A stretch of 64,000 nt of DNA from Ceratotherium simum simum. Taxonomy: Eukaryota > Chordata > Mammalia > Perissodactyla > Rhinocerotidae. Where the stretch lies: NCBI RefSeq assembly GCF_000283155.1, contig NW_004454175.1, positions 283,111 to 347,110 on the forward strand. Reading direction: 5' to 3'. Under the pieces are notes generated by a model. That model did not search any database, was not told where the DNA came from, and saw only the letters and a list, made by a program, of their open reading frames with translations. This document shows positions 1 to 12,102 of the stretch, piece after piece; within the stretch, counting starts at the first letter, position 1, and each line of letters starts with the position of its first letter. The position numbers were made by a program, and so were the translations under genes.

Positions 1-127
1 AGTTGCTGTATGTGGGACGCGGCCTCAGGATGGACGGAGAAGTGGTGCCTCGATGCGCACCCGGGATCCGAACCCGGGCCACCAGCATTGCAGCGCACGC
101 ACTTAACCACCAAGCCACAGGGCCGAC
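1..127 (-). mobile_element. ERE SINE, truncated by the window edge
   Basis: This is the reverse-strand head of an ERE, ending in the tRNA-like part and GGGCCGACCC. It shares diagnostic changes (CCTCAGGATGGACGGAGAAG, ACCACCAAGCC) with the copy at 13756-13977 that other EREs here lack. Confidence 0.9.
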
Positions 128-1096
128 CCAAGAACAGTAAAATTTAAACTGGGAAAATTAGATTAAGAAACAATGGCCACAAAAGAAAACTCATAGTGGC
201 ACAAGCAATAATTGGTAAAATTAGGTATGAACAAAAAAAATTGATATATAAAATCTTCATTATAAAATTTAAATTGAAAAGAACTGATCCCATGGGAAGA
301 AAATCAGTACAAGAAAAAATTTAATGTGAAAATGGGAAACAATTTTATGTTGGATTTTCTATCAGGAAATTAAACTGACATGACATTCACTCCATGAAAT
401 TCTTTCTTGACAAAAACATTTCTCGATAGTTATATAGTTCTGATCAAAATATTTTATCCATAAACATAGAGTCAAAATTTTTTAGGGTCAAAACAGCAAG
501 ATCAGAATGTCTAGTAGTTCAAAATGGCAGGGTCAGAACATCCTGGAGGCAGCTCAGGGCGTTCTGACCTGACTGCAATTCAGAAGGACCAAATATTTTA
601 TAAGCCTTGGAAGTACCTTCTCTATAATTTATATTTCACCTCAACAAGTTGGTACAGATATGGCGTGCTTCTAAAACTCTAACTTTCAGAAACTGCTCAG
701 TTACAAGATGCCATGATTTGGTTGTACCAAATTGTTCAGGGTGCAGCATCATTGAAATGTTAAATTATAGACACTGTATTTAGGAGGCCTATAAAATTTC
801 TTGTCATCACTGGATTTAAGAAGCTACAGTTAAGCCAGGATTCCCTGGGGAAGTCAGCAGAAGAGCTGGACCCAGCTCTGCCTATTTGCTATTCCTGGAA
901 CTGGTTTATGAAATTGAAGATGTGGGGTAAGTGCCAAATCCATGGTCAAAATTGTTAAGGCTTTAGTGTAGCAGGCACCAGTGACTTCTTCCTCAACTGC
1001 ACTTTCCTTTTGACTAATCAGCTGGCCAAATAATGCATGCCCAAATCAAGAAAGTCAAAAAAGGAAGACTGGTGACCTCATGGTTCATTCAAAACT
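128..1096. other. Intergenic, nothing assigned
   Basis: This is AT-rich sequence with no recognised gene or repeat. 540-800 could be a diverged LTR, but I could not support it. Confidence 0.5.
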
Positions 1097-1111
1097 AAAA
1101 GTAAATGTTCC

Positions 1112-1323
1112 TTGGGCCGGCCCCGTGGCTTAGCGGTTAAGTGCTCGCGCTCCGCTGCTGGTGGCCTGGGTTCAGATCCCGGGCGCGCACCGACGCACTG
1201 CTTCTCCAGCCATGCTGAGGCCGCGTCCCACATACAGCAACTAGAAGGATGTGCAGCTATGACATACAACTATCTACTGGGGCTTTGGGGGAAAAATAAA
1301 TAAATTAAAAAAAATAAATAAAT
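1112..1323 (+). mobile_element. ERE SINE with a perfect 15-bp target duplication
   Basis: It has a GGGCCGGCCCCG head, a tRNA-like A and B box region, the GCAACTAGAAGGATGTGCAG body and an AATAAATAAATT A-rich tail. The duplication AAAAGTAAATGTTCC flanks it at 1097-1111 and 1324-1338, so it is a young insertion. Confidence 0.96.
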
Positions 1324-1338
1324 AAAAGTAAATGTTCC

Positions 1339-1974
1339 ATTGACTCGACTGTCCCAAAGAAATTCCTTCCCCACCACCAGCTGAATCTCCCTCAGCCCTC
1401 AGGTCTGGCTGACATCCTGCTTCCCCAAAGGCCTGTGGCACAGGTCCAGCCACTTCCCACTCTGTACTCCTCTTGGGGGCCTCTCATCACACCCTCCCTT
1501 GCACCATTACTCAACCCTTGCAGTCCCCCTCCTCTGAAGGTGCTCTGGAGAACAGCACAGTGCTGCCTGAGAACTTGACAACAGGGAAATAAGACTAACC
1601 GCTGAGAATTAATCCACGGAATGGCCACAAATGCAATATCTCCCAGGCCTGAAAAATCTGTTTCTAAATCAGATGGATGTACGAAGCAATCCAAAGAGAG
1701 CAGGAGTCTTTTAGAGGCAGTGGGAGGGTTAGGAGGTGGGTTTGGGGACGGCCAGAGGTGGTCAGCCTTGGAAGCCCAGAATAAGGTGATCCACAAAGGA
1801 AAAGGTTAGCCGTACCATCCACGCCAGGCCTTCACCCAGGGCACAGTCTGCTGGACACTCGTGGAGGCCTGTAAGCAGGACAATATTGTCCAGCAGAGCC
1901 CCTCCCAAACTGATGTGAGCATCCACTTGGTCAGAGAAATATAACCCTGTTGTGGAGACGGTCATATGATCCGG
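1339..1974. other. Intergenic, nothing assigned
   Basis: It has moderate GC. The open frames on both strands are short and have no recognisable domain. Confidence 0.5.
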
Positions 1975-2395
1975 CTCCTGCTCATCCTCTGCATCACCAT
2001 TTGCCTCTCCGCACAGCAATCAAACACCACACTACAGCCACACTGAGTTGCTGCTGTGCTCTCTCTTCTCTTCAAAACTTTTAGTCCCTCCATCCAGCCT
2101 CCCCTGATTGTCTGGCTGATTTCCTTCAGCTCTCTGCTGAGACATCACTACCTCCAGGAAACCCTCCCTGATCCCCAGGTCTGGGTCAGGCCCTTCCTTA
2201 TGTGTTAACATAGAACCACTTGGGTATTCAGTCATATGTGTCCCCCTTTGTTATAACTGTCCCCAAATTTGCTTGTCTATATTCCTCACTAGACTATCAG
2301 CCCTATGAAGGCAGGGACTGTGCCTGTCTTGATCACCAGTGTATCTCCAACACATAGTTGGTACTCAACCTATTTGCTGATTGAATGCATTAATT
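1975..2395 (+). mobile_element. LINE-2 3' end
   Basis: The L2 phrases CAGGAAACCCTCCCTGATCC, GAAGGCAGGGACTGTGCCTG and TAGTTGGTACTCAACC appear in order. Confidence 0.7.
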
Positions 2396-2924
2396 GATTA
2401 ATTTATTAATTGGGCTAAGAAACCATCAAATCATCCAAATTCTTGTTCTAATCTCATGCTCATTAAGTGACCTTAACAGGAGTCTCCAATCCACTTTAGC
2501 ACTATATTTCTAGTGTTAAAATAATTGCCATTCTGGTTTTACACATCAGCCTCTTCTGAGCTTTGCCAAGTGAGTTGGCCACTGAGAACGACTCTGAGAC
2601 ACAGATTAGGTTTTTGGTCTTATCACCGAGGGCAGATTCTGGGTGTGCTGAGGCCCCTAAGGGAAAGGCCAGCCTGCTTTTCCCAAGAAACAGCCCCTTG
2701 CATCACAGTGAACTGTGCTCATTTTCCATTTTGAATTTCTACACCTGGTATAGCACTACAAATGCAGGCTGTCAATAAAACACTTGTTAGGGGAATAAAA
2801 AAAATAGAAATACTATGTACGTTCAAGAAATTCACATACAGACATTGTCCTCTTAGACATTTATAGAATCGCTCTATATGGCTTTCCTTTCCAGAGGCCC
2901 AAAGTTCTGTGTTTTTAATGAATA

Positions 2925-3474
2925 TGTAGGGGAGGAAAAGTAATTTTCCCTCTACACTTCTAGGTTCTTAGCTGAACCCCCCGCCCCCGTAATAAAAGAC
3001 AGATTAACAGAAGAAAAACAAATTTAATAACATAAATACCTCTTGTATACATGGGAGGTACCCAGGAACACTGAGTAACTCGTGAAATGGCCCAAGCCCT
3101 CACCTTAAGGACCTAGGACCATGTCTAGCTAGAGGCAAAAGAAGATGTTGGGGGTGAGGGGAGTCAGTTATGGGAGGTTATCAGGGAAAGCACAGTAAAC
3201 AAGGATCAGGTTGTTATACAGATTTAAGTCCATGCCTTCTCCACTGATTAGAGTTTCTAGAGATTTGATCATCCTTCTCTTCCCGGTACAGAGAAGGCAA
3301 CACCCTAACCAAATGGAGAGTTCCCTTATAAATGTAAATATCTCTTACAAAAGGGTAACTTTTACTCATTTTCAGAACTTCTCTTGTATCTGTAGTTTCT
3401 TAAAAATAATCAGCCTAAAATAATCCTCATGCCAAAGGGGCAAATTTTGGGGTGCCAAATTCTGCTCCCCTTCA
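2925..3474 (+). mobile_element. Solo LTR of a class I endogenous retrovirus, family A
   Basis: This 550-bp element has TG...CA ends and a perfect 4-bp target duplication AATA (2921-2924 and 3475-3478). Related copies lie at 12484-12984 and 22358-22861. An AATAAAAGACAGATTAACAG core is shared by all. No internal viral genes are present. I cannot name the subfamily. Confidence 0.8.
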
Positions 3475-3478
3475 AATA

Positions 3479-4039
3479 TCAGTTGTTCCTAATCCTAGTG
3501 CCCTCTACAGTCCTGCTGTGACTGCTTCTACAAGTACATAAAGCTTTACTGGAAGGCTGAGCTGGTAGTTTTCCTTCCTCGTGCCCGAAGGCACCAGGCA
3601 CACTCCGGATGCCAGATGATGCCTGCTCTGGCCGAGACTGTGGGAGGCTCAGTGTTGGTGCAGGGACAATTCAAGATTTGTCAGCTGGTTCTGGCTGATT
3701 ATCAAGATGTCCAAACTGGCTCCTTTGCTATGTGTAAGCAATTTAATTTTGTGCCTAATTTTAATCTGCAGTGTACTGTATGTCTGCATCTGCTGTGTTA
3801 AAGCATTCATTAGCATTTAAAGGGGGAGCTGATGGTATTGATCACTCTTACTAAAACCAAAAACGATCACGCACGCGGCAGTAACTGATGAGCATTCTCT
3901 TCAACCACTGAAGTCACAGCCAAAGTTTACGTACTCGAAACACCGGCAGAAAAGAAAATGCCATATTAAAGCAGGGATATTAAAGTGGCATCTGTTATAA
4001 GGATTTACGGTTTGCCACCACCCACTCCGCCCCCAGCTT
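3479..4039. other. Intergenic, repeat-free island
   Basis: No repeat is recognised. 3640-3830 contains homeodomain-like AT words (CAATTTAATTTTG, CCTAATTTTAATC, CATTCATTAGCATTTAAAG) and is a weak candidate for a conserved non-coding element. Confidence 0.35.
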
Positions 4040-4160
4040 CCCAGACTATGAGCTTCTTGAAGATAGGAAACTTGATTTTCTTCCTGAATTTCTACCACCT
4101 GGCACATGTCTGGCACAGAATAGGTGTTCTCAATACATTTTCTGATGAGCAAAGAAATTA
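4040..4160 (+). mobile_element. LINE-2 3' terminal fragment
   Basis: It has a TATGAGCTTCTTGAAGATAGG start and TGGCACAGAATAGGTGTTCT end, the L2 3' tail. Confidence 0.6.
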
Positions 4161-4244
4161 AGAAATGAAGGTGAAACAACCAGGGCATGTTATACAAACA
4201 CTCTATAAGAATTACATTTTTCTTACAGACATTATAACAGCTAC

Positions 4245-4770
4245 GAATTGGTATGTAACAAATCACTCTAAAACTTAGTGGCTTAAAATAAGAATAAGCA
4301 TTTGTTACCTCACACAGTTTCCATGGTTCAGAAGTTCAGGAAAGGCCTAGCCGGCTGGTTCTGTCTTGGGTTTCTGATGAAGTGTCAGGCAAGGTGTTCA
4401 CTGGAGATACATTCATCTGAAGGCTTGACTGGTGCTGGAGGGTCTGCTTCCAAGACAGTTCTTTCACATGGTGCTGGTTGTTGGCGGGAGGCCTCAGTCT
4501 CCCCACATATGGATCTTTCCACAGGCTTAAGTATCCTCATGACATGGGGGCTGGATTCCTCCAGAGAGACTGATCCAAGGGGGTAAGGTGAAAGCCACCA
4601 GGTCTTTTATGATCTAGCCTCAGAAGTCACCCACAGTCACTTCTGTATTATCCTACTGTCTACACAGGTCAGCCCTATTCAGTACAGGAGGGGAATACCC
4701 AAGGGTGTGAACACCAGGGGGGCGAGAATCACTGGGGGGTCATCTTGTAGACTGGCTACCAGACACCACT
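4245..4770 (-). mobile_element. Probable MLT1-type LTR, reverse strand
   Basis: The ACTTAGTGGCTTAAAATAAG start and a body typical of antisense MLT1 are visible, but ends and duplications are not clear. Confidence 0.5.
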
Positions 4771-6076
4771 AAAATCTCTGCACCCCCGAATTGTAATTTG
4801 GTGTCTTCTTTCCTGAGCGTTGCGTGTTCTGCTTGTTTTACATTTTCTCACAATCTAAATTTTGAACCTGAGCATAGCTCGATTGATTGTTTGAGCCAGA
4901 GAGCATCTTGAAGACCATCTCCAGAAGTTCATTGTCCTCGCTTGACAGATGAAGAAACCAAAGCCTGTAGGGGTGAAGTACCTGCACTGTCAATCAGCCA
5001 GTTACAGGCAAAGGCAGAGTTCAAGGCCACCCAGCGTGTGCTCTTCCCTACACTGCTCTCATGGAAGCACATTTGTGAAATGTTTAATCACATGTGAAAT
5101 TGGTGTTCATGAGGTCCACCAGCTGTAAATTAGCACTTATTTTATTTTGGTACAGTTGAGCCTTCTCGGGTCTCCATAGAGATTGGGAGAGTCTTTATGG
5201 ATTAGTAGGTGTGACTAAAAGCTTCTAAAAACAAAACATTAAGGCAATTACATTTCCTCTTTCTTTCATCAGGCCTGTGTTGGTTTCCTCCGGATTTTGT
5301 GGTGCTTTAGAAAGAACATTTGTTTTATGGAATAAGTATTTCTAACAAAGTTGTCTGTAAAGTACATTTTAATGCTCAATTCAGTCAAGCAAACATTTGC
5401 TGAGCTCCTACCGTGTGTTAGGCACTGGCCCTGTGTTCTCTCTGATTTCCATTGTTAACTCAGAAACAAATCTCAGAGTTAGGGGGAATTATTTCCCTAC
5501 AGACTAAATTAGAAACTTGGAAAGAAAGAGATTGAAACATAAAATGGAATAAGAAAATTCATTCATTTTGTGGGACAGAAATAATTCTTTCCCTACTTCT
5601 TTGCCAGTTCTTCGGTTCTTTCTGCACATCACCCCACTCCTCCCCTTCCTCTGACTGTATGCGTTTTGTCCTTGGCTGGGGGACCTGTGGCTCTGAACTT
5701 GAAGTTCTCAGAGCTTGGCTTACTCAATTATTCTTTGTCTTTGTCTAAAAAATGTCTAAAAATCACTAGTTCCTGCATTTAATATAATACACTCAATAAT
5801 GACCTTTCCTTAAATTTGAACAATTATAGCAAATCACTGTCTTATTTAATCAAAGAATCAAAATGAGTGTACTGAAAATGAGAGATCCAATGCTAGATGG
5901 AAAATTTTCACAAATCCTTACCAACACGGATGACATTCCAAGGAGACTCAAGAGGACAACTACATCCCTGCTTGTTCTACTGAGGCTTCACTATAAGAAA
6001 CAGAGCCATTCTAGCTAGATCAAACACAAATTTATTGTAATGTCATATAAAATATATCACGGAAGAAATAACTATG
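4771..6076. other. Intergenic, mostly unassigned
   Basis: MIR- or L2-like scraps occur near 4920-5050 and 5380-5440. Otherwise nothing is recognised. Confidence 0.4.
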
Positions 6077-6290
6077 ATGGGAGTTAACATTTATTGAGTG
6101 ATCGCTACATGCCACACCTGGTTCTAAGCCCTTCCTTCGTGGAATCTTCACAATCAGTGCAATGAGGCAGATTCTATTATTATCTCCATTTTACAGTTGA
6201 GGAAACTGAGGCTTGAGAGGTTAGCTGTTTGCCCAAGGTAATTCAAGAAGTGGCACTGTAACCAAGTAGGACCCCACAAAGACTGATGCT
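6077..6290 (-). mobile_element. MIR SINE, reverse strand
   Basis: AACATTTATTGAGTGATCGC, TCTCCATTTTACAGTTGAGG and TTTGCCCAAGGTAATTCAAG are MIR landmarks in reverse orientation. Confidence 0.75.
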
Positions 6291-6829
6291 GGTGGGCTGC
6301 TCAGAATTCAAGGTGGCTCCAAGGGCCTAGGTGGGGTTGCTAGATCCTTGCCCCCATGCTCGACTTGGCCCAGCTCACACTTTGAGACAGACCAGAGAAG
6401 TCACAGGTTGCTCAGCAGACCCTAGGTTGGGTAGGTGTCCTCCCTGATCCTGAGGCCTTTGAGGAGGAGAGTGTAAGGATGGCATATGATAGAAAGCATG
6501 GCCAACTAGGCTGCAAGGGCTTGCAGCTGCAATAATTTTTCTTAGAACAGGGTGTAGGCAAATCTTTCCAGCACATGGTTATTCTCTAATGTCTAATATA
6601 CACTGTTTGCTAAAAGGGAATATTCAAGCAAATTTGCTGAATTTAATAAGTATTTTTATGTGGCATTTATAAGAACTGTACCAAGAAAATTATGCAGATG
6701 AAAATTTCTGCTTTTTGAAAACGATTGAATTGTGAGTAGAAACCTATACTACTCCTGTGTTTCTCCTTTACTCTCACACTACTGTTACGCTCCTAACACT
6801 TCTACTATCACACTCATAACACTTCTGAC

Positions 6830-7680
6830 ACCAGACGTGTGGGGTTTTTTCCCCCACACCAAGCGATTCTGCGACATCAGCTGGGTATCCTATAATTGAA
6901 CTCAATTCTGATACCATCTACCTGGAGTTGTGTCAGATCCCACAGGTTAAGGGCTCAGTCTCACAAGACTGCCCCCCAACTTCAGATGCCAATTGCTAGT
7001 CCAGATTGTCTCCTGTGCTTCTGACCAATTGACTATAAATCAGAGGTTCCCATGATCCCTTCCTGGGGTTCAAATAATTTGCTAGAGCATCTCACGGAAC
7101 TCAGGAACAGTTTAGTTATCGTCTACCAGTCTATTATAAAAGGATAGGATAAAGGATACAGATGAACATCCAGATGGAAGACATGCACAGGGCAAGGTAT
7201 GGGAAGGGGCGTGGAGCTTCCATGCCCTCTCTGGGCACGCCACTCTCCCAGCACCTCCATGTGTTTACCAACGCGGAAGTTCTCCAAACCCCACACAATT
7301 GGGATTTTTATGGAGGCTTCATCACATAGGCATGATCAATTATTAACTCCATTTCCAGCTCCTCTCCTCTCTCTGGAGAATCTGGGTGGGGCTGAAAATT
7401 CCAAGCTTCTAATCATGGCTTGGTCTTTCCTGTGACTGGCCCCCATCCAGGAGCCTACCAAGAGTTGCCTCCTTAGAACAAAAGACATTCCCAACACCTA
7501 GGAAATTCCAAGGAATTTAGGATCTTGGTGTCAGGAACCAGAGTCAAAGACCAAATATTAGAACAAAAGATGCCCCTAGTGCTCTTATCATTCAGGAAAA
7601 TACAAGGGTTTTAGGAGCTCTGTTCCAGGAACTGGGGCAGAGAACAATAAATATATATTTTCTATTATTTCACAGATTGG
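6830..7680. mobile_element. Probable ancient LTR element
   Basis: The segment with CAGTCTATTATAAAAGGATA and AGGAGCTCTGTTCCAGGAAC resembles a widespread mammalian LTR repeat and ends TTATTTCACA. Boundaries and name are uncertain. Confidence 0.45.
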
Positions 7681-7785
7681 ATAATTTTATATACCAAAGT
7701 GTAATCAGTTTAAACAAATATTTAATAGAGCACCTACTATGAGTAACATCAAGAATAAACTTCTTAAGAGTAGGAATGTAACCAC

Positions 7786-8083
7786 CGGGGCCGGCCCCAT
7801 GGCTTAGCAGTTAAGGGCGCGTGCTCCGCTACTGGTGGCCTGGGTTCAGATCCCAGGCACGCACCGACACACTGCTTGTCCAGCCGTGCTGAGGCGGCGT
7901 CCCACATACAGCAACTAGCAGGATGTGCAGCTATGACATACAACTATCTACTGGGGCTTTGGGGAGAAATAGGAGGAGGATTGGCAATAGATGTTAGCTC
8001 AGAGCTGGTCTTCCTCAGCAAAAAGAGGAGGATTAGGATGGATGTTAGCTCAGGGCTGATCTTGCTTACAAAAAAAAAAAAAA
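7786..8083 (+). mobile_element. ERE SINE, long form with a perfect 14-bp target duplication
   Basis: Beyond the usual body it carries the TTAGCTCAG(A/G)GCTG(G/A)TCTTCCTCAGCAAAAAGAGG tail module twice. The duplication AGGAATGTAACCAC flanks it at 7772-7785 and 8084-8097. Confidence 0.95.
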
Positions 8084-8096
8084 AGGAATGTAACCA

Positions 8097-8126
8097 CAGG
8101 CTCTCTAGGACCAGGCTCTCTAGGAC
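8097..8126. repeat. 15-bp perfect tandem duplication
   Basis: CAGGCTCTCTAGGAC occurs at 8097-8111 and 8112-8126, starting at the last base of an ERE target duplication. Confidence 0.9.
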
Positions 8127-8499
8127 CAGTTCAACTGAACCCATCTTATAAACAGAGTAATAAAGAGTGGCTTTTCGGGAACTGAGAAATGACCACTTGT
8201 CCAGTTCAGGCTGGTTGAGACCACCAACCCATCAACTGGGCCTGTGCAAATGCCTGACAAGTGACCCTTTTGACATCAGGGGACTGAAAACACAACCCTC
8301 AGATCATACTAACACCACCATTTTGTGAACATGCGTCCTATGAAGAGCCATGAAGCTTGACTGTGCTTGTGCAGGTCATCAATTACCTCACTTCTCCTTA
8401 CCTCCAATCATTTATCTCCGCACTTCAGACCACCCTGCCCTTCATCCCACTATTTTACTCTCTGTTTTTGTGAGTTTGGCCTTTTTAGACTCTACGTAT

Positions 8500-8693
8500 A
8501 AGTGATGTCATACAGTATTTGTGCCCCAGGCCCTGGATCAGGGAGACAGATTTGAGAGCGTTGCCTCCCGTCTCCTTGCAGACTTGTCTCGCAATAAAGC
8601 TTATTTCTTTTCTCAAAAGCTGATGCCGTAATAATTGGCTGTTGATGCACATTGAGCAAGAGAATCCCAATTTCGTGCAGTAACAGGATTTGA
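8500..8693 (+). mobile_element. LTR 3' portion (R-U5-like) with AATAAAG
   Basis: CTTGTCTCGCAATAAAGCTT and the end TCGTGCAGTAACA look like the polyadenylation and U5 end of a gammaretrovirus-type LTR. An L1-like stretch at about 8445-8522 overlaps its start. The 5' boundary is unclear. Confidence 0.5.
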
Positions 8694-9645
8694 GTTTGTA
8701 GAATTTGAGAGCTAGGAAGGACTTAGAGAATCACTTAGTGTTCCTCAGACTGGGCTCAGATGTGTTCAAAAGGTCACACATTCTTTAAGACATTTTTTTA
8801 AGTTTGGGTTTGTATTTCTATAATAATATAAAAAAAATATATGAGTGTATTTTGGATCTTCTGGATGGCTACCCCAAACGTATGTACTGCTGTGTAATTT
8901 CAGTGTTTGAGTCTGTGTTTTTGTTAATGCTAAATAGCATCAACATTAATTTTGGTGGGCTAATGATAAAAGAGGAAAAATTAATAATACACATGAACTG
9001 TACTTTGCCAAAACTCATTGCATGCTGTGGTTTGGTTTCCCAGTAGCTTGAACAGAGAAAAATGGTGACAGAATTGGGTAGGTGACGGTACTATATTCAT
9101 GATAGGAACAGCAACTTCACTTCAAAAAAACATCCTTCTTCATAACCAATTAATATCCTCAAGTTTGATTTTGTTTATACTTAGTTTGTAAATTTGTTGG
9201 GGTTGTATAGTCAAATGACAACTATAAGGTAATGGGTTTATGCTTTTTTGGGTGGTGGTGGTTATTTTTAAGTAGCATTATAACCAAAATAATTTAGTAA
9301 TACTGGCAGGATTTAATAATCCTTTTCCTTTAAAAGGATACCATACATTACTCAAGTTTGAGGGACACTGATTTTGGTCAACCTTCCTAATTTTCAGATG
9401 GTAGGCACAAGACCCTGAAATATAAAGAAAACTGTGAGCTACTTAAAACAGGAACTGTGACTTATTCACCCTGAGTGCCCAGAACCTAGATCCTCAGTTA
9501 ACTGTTATTGAACTCAAGTGCCCAAGACCTCAGCAAGATCGTGACAGAGCCATGACTGGCTTATTATACCTGTCTTCTTTCCTAGACCCCACCCTGGAAG
9601 GCTTGTCATTCCTTGCCTTCTTGGATCACCTAACTGTGACTTTCT
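8694..9645. other. Intergenic, nothing assigned
   Basis: AT-rich sequence with no supported gene. A CTT run at 9649-9671 leads into the following ERE. Confidence 0.45.
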
Positions 9646-9653
9646 GACTTCTT

Positions 9654-9906
9654 CTTCTTCTTCTTCTTCTTTTTTTTGGTGACGAAGATTGGCCCTGAGC
9701 TAACATCTATTCCAATCTTCCTCTTTTTGTTTAAGGAAGATTGTCACTGAGCTAACATCTTGTGCCAATCTTCCTCTATTTTTTGTATGTGGGATGCTGC
9801 CACACCATGGCTAGATGAGCTGTGTGTAGGTCCACGCCCAGGATTGAACCCCGGGCCGCCAAAGCGGAGCATGCAAAATTAACCACTATGCCACCAGGCT
9901 GGACCC
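9654..9906 (-). mobile_element. ERE SINE, reverse strand, older form
   Basis: It has a reverse-strand body with two GAGCTAACATCT modules and a diverged tRNA-like head ending CAGGCTGGACCC. The flank GACTTCTT occurs at 9646-9653 and 9907-9914. The left end runs into a CTT repeat. Confidence 0.88.
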
Positions 9907-9920
9907 GACTTCTTTTTTTT

Positions 9921-10431
9921 TTTAATTGAAATATATTTGACGTATAACATTGTAAATTTAAGGTGTACAACATGTTGGTTTGATAAATTTATAAATTATG
10001 ATTGCCATTGTAATGATAATTAGCACCTTTATCATGTCACATAATTTTCATTTCTTTTTAGTAGTTGGAATAATTAAGATCTAATCTCTTAGCAACTTTG
10101 GGGCTTATAATACAATATTGTTGTCTATATTCACTACACTGTGCATTAGATCTGTAGGACTTATTTACTACTTATTGCAAGTTTGTACCCTTAAACATCA
10201 TCTCTCCTATCTCCCCACCCACGAGCCCATGGTAACCACTACTTTACTTTCTGTTTTTATGAGTTTGGCTTTTTTAGATTCTACATATAAGTGACATCAT
10301 ACAGCATTTGTCTTTCTCTGTCTGACTTATCTCACTTAGCATAATGTCCTCAAGGTCCATCCATGCTATTGCAAATGGCAGGTTTTCCTTCTTTCTCATG
10401 GCTGAATAATATTCCATGGAATATTCCATTC

Positions 10432-10471
<40 letters not shown>

Positions 10472-10570
10472 CATTTCCTTTGGGTGTATGCCCAGAAGTG
10501 GAATTGCTGGATCATATGGTAGATCTATTTTTAAGTTTTTAAGGAACCCTATATTGTATTCCAACTTCTT
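9921..10570 (-). mobile_element. L1M 3' end, reverse strand
   Basis: GTATAACATTGTAAATTTAAGGTG, ATCATACAGCATTTGTC, TGAATAATATTCCAT and GCCCAGAAGTGGAATTGCTGG are landmarks of the reversed ORF2 end and 3' UTR of old L1. A TA repeat lies inside it. Confidence 0.82.
10436..10470. repeat. (TA)n microsatellite
   Basis: About 17 TA units lie inside an L1 3' region. Confidence 0.9.
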
Positions 10571-10609
10571 TTTCCTGTCTTTTTTCTCTCTCCCATTCTC
10601 AGTAGTAGC

Positions 10610-10690
10610 AATAATTATAACTATAATTTAACTACGGCTTATTATGTGCCCAGTGCCTTATAAACATTATCTTGTTTAATGTGACTCCTC
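10610..10690 (-). mobile_element. MIR SINE fragment, reverse strand
   Basis: CTTATTATGTGCCCAGTGCC then CATTATCTTGTTTAATG. Confidence 0.5.
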
Positions 10691-11421
10691 AAATCTTGAA
10701 TTATCTTCAGTTTTGTTTTGTTTACCATTTTGTTTTTCCCCATATCTTTTGTCTTATGGAAGAAGTTTCTTCAGTGAGGCAGCTTTTCAATGAGAATGGC
10801 TGCTGAATGTTCCTGAAGGGTGGCACTTTCAACCTGAATCAGGCTCTTGTGTCTATTACTGGAATCATGAATTAATGACACTAGTCGTTATCTTGAGAGC
10901 CTTTTGCTAACCTTAAAGAGAGACAGTTCATTTGGCTTGAGCTATGACTGTGGTGATTTGGTTTTCAATAAAAGACACTTTACATGCTAGTGCAAAACTT
11001 TCTTTTCTAGAGTGTTCTGCTGGGAGCTGCTTCCCTAAGCCAGGTTCTCTGAAAGAAAACACCCTTCCTCTTCTTCTCTCAATCTATCAATTTTACATGG
11101 ACGGGCTTCTCAAACACAGACAGGAAAAGTATCAGATGTAACAACACTCTTCCTCTGTGCAGTGCTGTACGGCCAAGCCACAAGCGCCGGGTCCCACAGC
11201 TGGCGATGCCATTGCGTTGAACACCCTTATCTCTGTTGTACAGAGGTAAAAAGATTTCCCTGGTGGTATGAGAAAAATCTAGAGTGCTGTCCAAACTGGA
11301 ATGCAGAAGAACTTAAGTTTAGCCGTTAACTCAGACCACTGTGGTCCCGTTCACAACACTTAAAAAAGACTGGAATCAAGACTGATTCCAATCATAGCTA
11401 CAGAAAAAAAAGACTGAACAT

Positions 11422-11560
11422 TGTAGGGGAGGAAACAGTTTCCTTGACCCTCTTACAGTCTCTGGCTGGGTCTGATAATTAAACTGACAAAGACAGATTA
11501 ACAGGAGAAAAGCAAACAATTTATAATAATGGAAAATTTTCCTTCTTTAATTTTATGCAT
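11422..11560 (+). mobile_element. Partial or diverged LTR related to family A
   Basis: It starts TGTAGGGGAGGAAAC and contains GACAGATTAACAGGAGAAAA like family A, then loses similarity. The true 3' boundary may extend to about 11790. Confidence 0.5.
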
Positions 11561-11796
11561 ATCTTAAAAGAGGATTCCTCAGAAGATAGCTAGTCCCCAC
11601 CCCCACTGCCAATCACTGTTATATGGGATGGGTATCTGAAATTTTGTTAACAAGCTATGTTACTAAATTAAGTCTAGACATATCTAAAAGATATATTTGT
11701 TCTGCAGCTCCCTAGCATTGATGTTATATCAAGATTGGAAACAGTGACTTAACACCGATTCTAGTTTAAAAACAAATGATTAAGAACACAAAAACA

Positions 11797-12102
11797 GGGA
11801 CCAGCCCTGTGGCTTAGCAGTTGAGCACGTGCGCTCCGCTACTGGCGGCCGGGGTTCGGATCCTGGGTGCTCACCGACGCACCACTTGTCTGGCCATGCT
11901 GAGGCCGCGTCCCACATACAGTAACTAGAAGGATGTGCAACTATGACATACAACTATCTACTGGGGCTTTGGGGAAAAAAAGCAGGAGGCTTGGCAATAG
12001 ATATTAGCTCAGAGCCAGTCTTCCTCAGCAAAAAGAGGAAGATTGGCATGGATGTTAGCTCACGGCTGATCTTTCTCACACACACACACACAAAAAAAAA
12101 CC
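11797..12102 (+). mobile_element. ERE SINE, long form
   Basis: It starts GGGACCAGCCCTGTGGCTTAG and ends in a CA repeat and A tail. The duplication CACAAAAACA is seen at 11787-11796 and 12103-12112. Confidence 0.92.

Noticed and set aside
1112..1303. Repeated 60-70 aa open frames such as MGRPRGLAVKCSRSAAGGLG
   Set aside because: They are translations of ERE SINE copies and recur at every ERE in the window.
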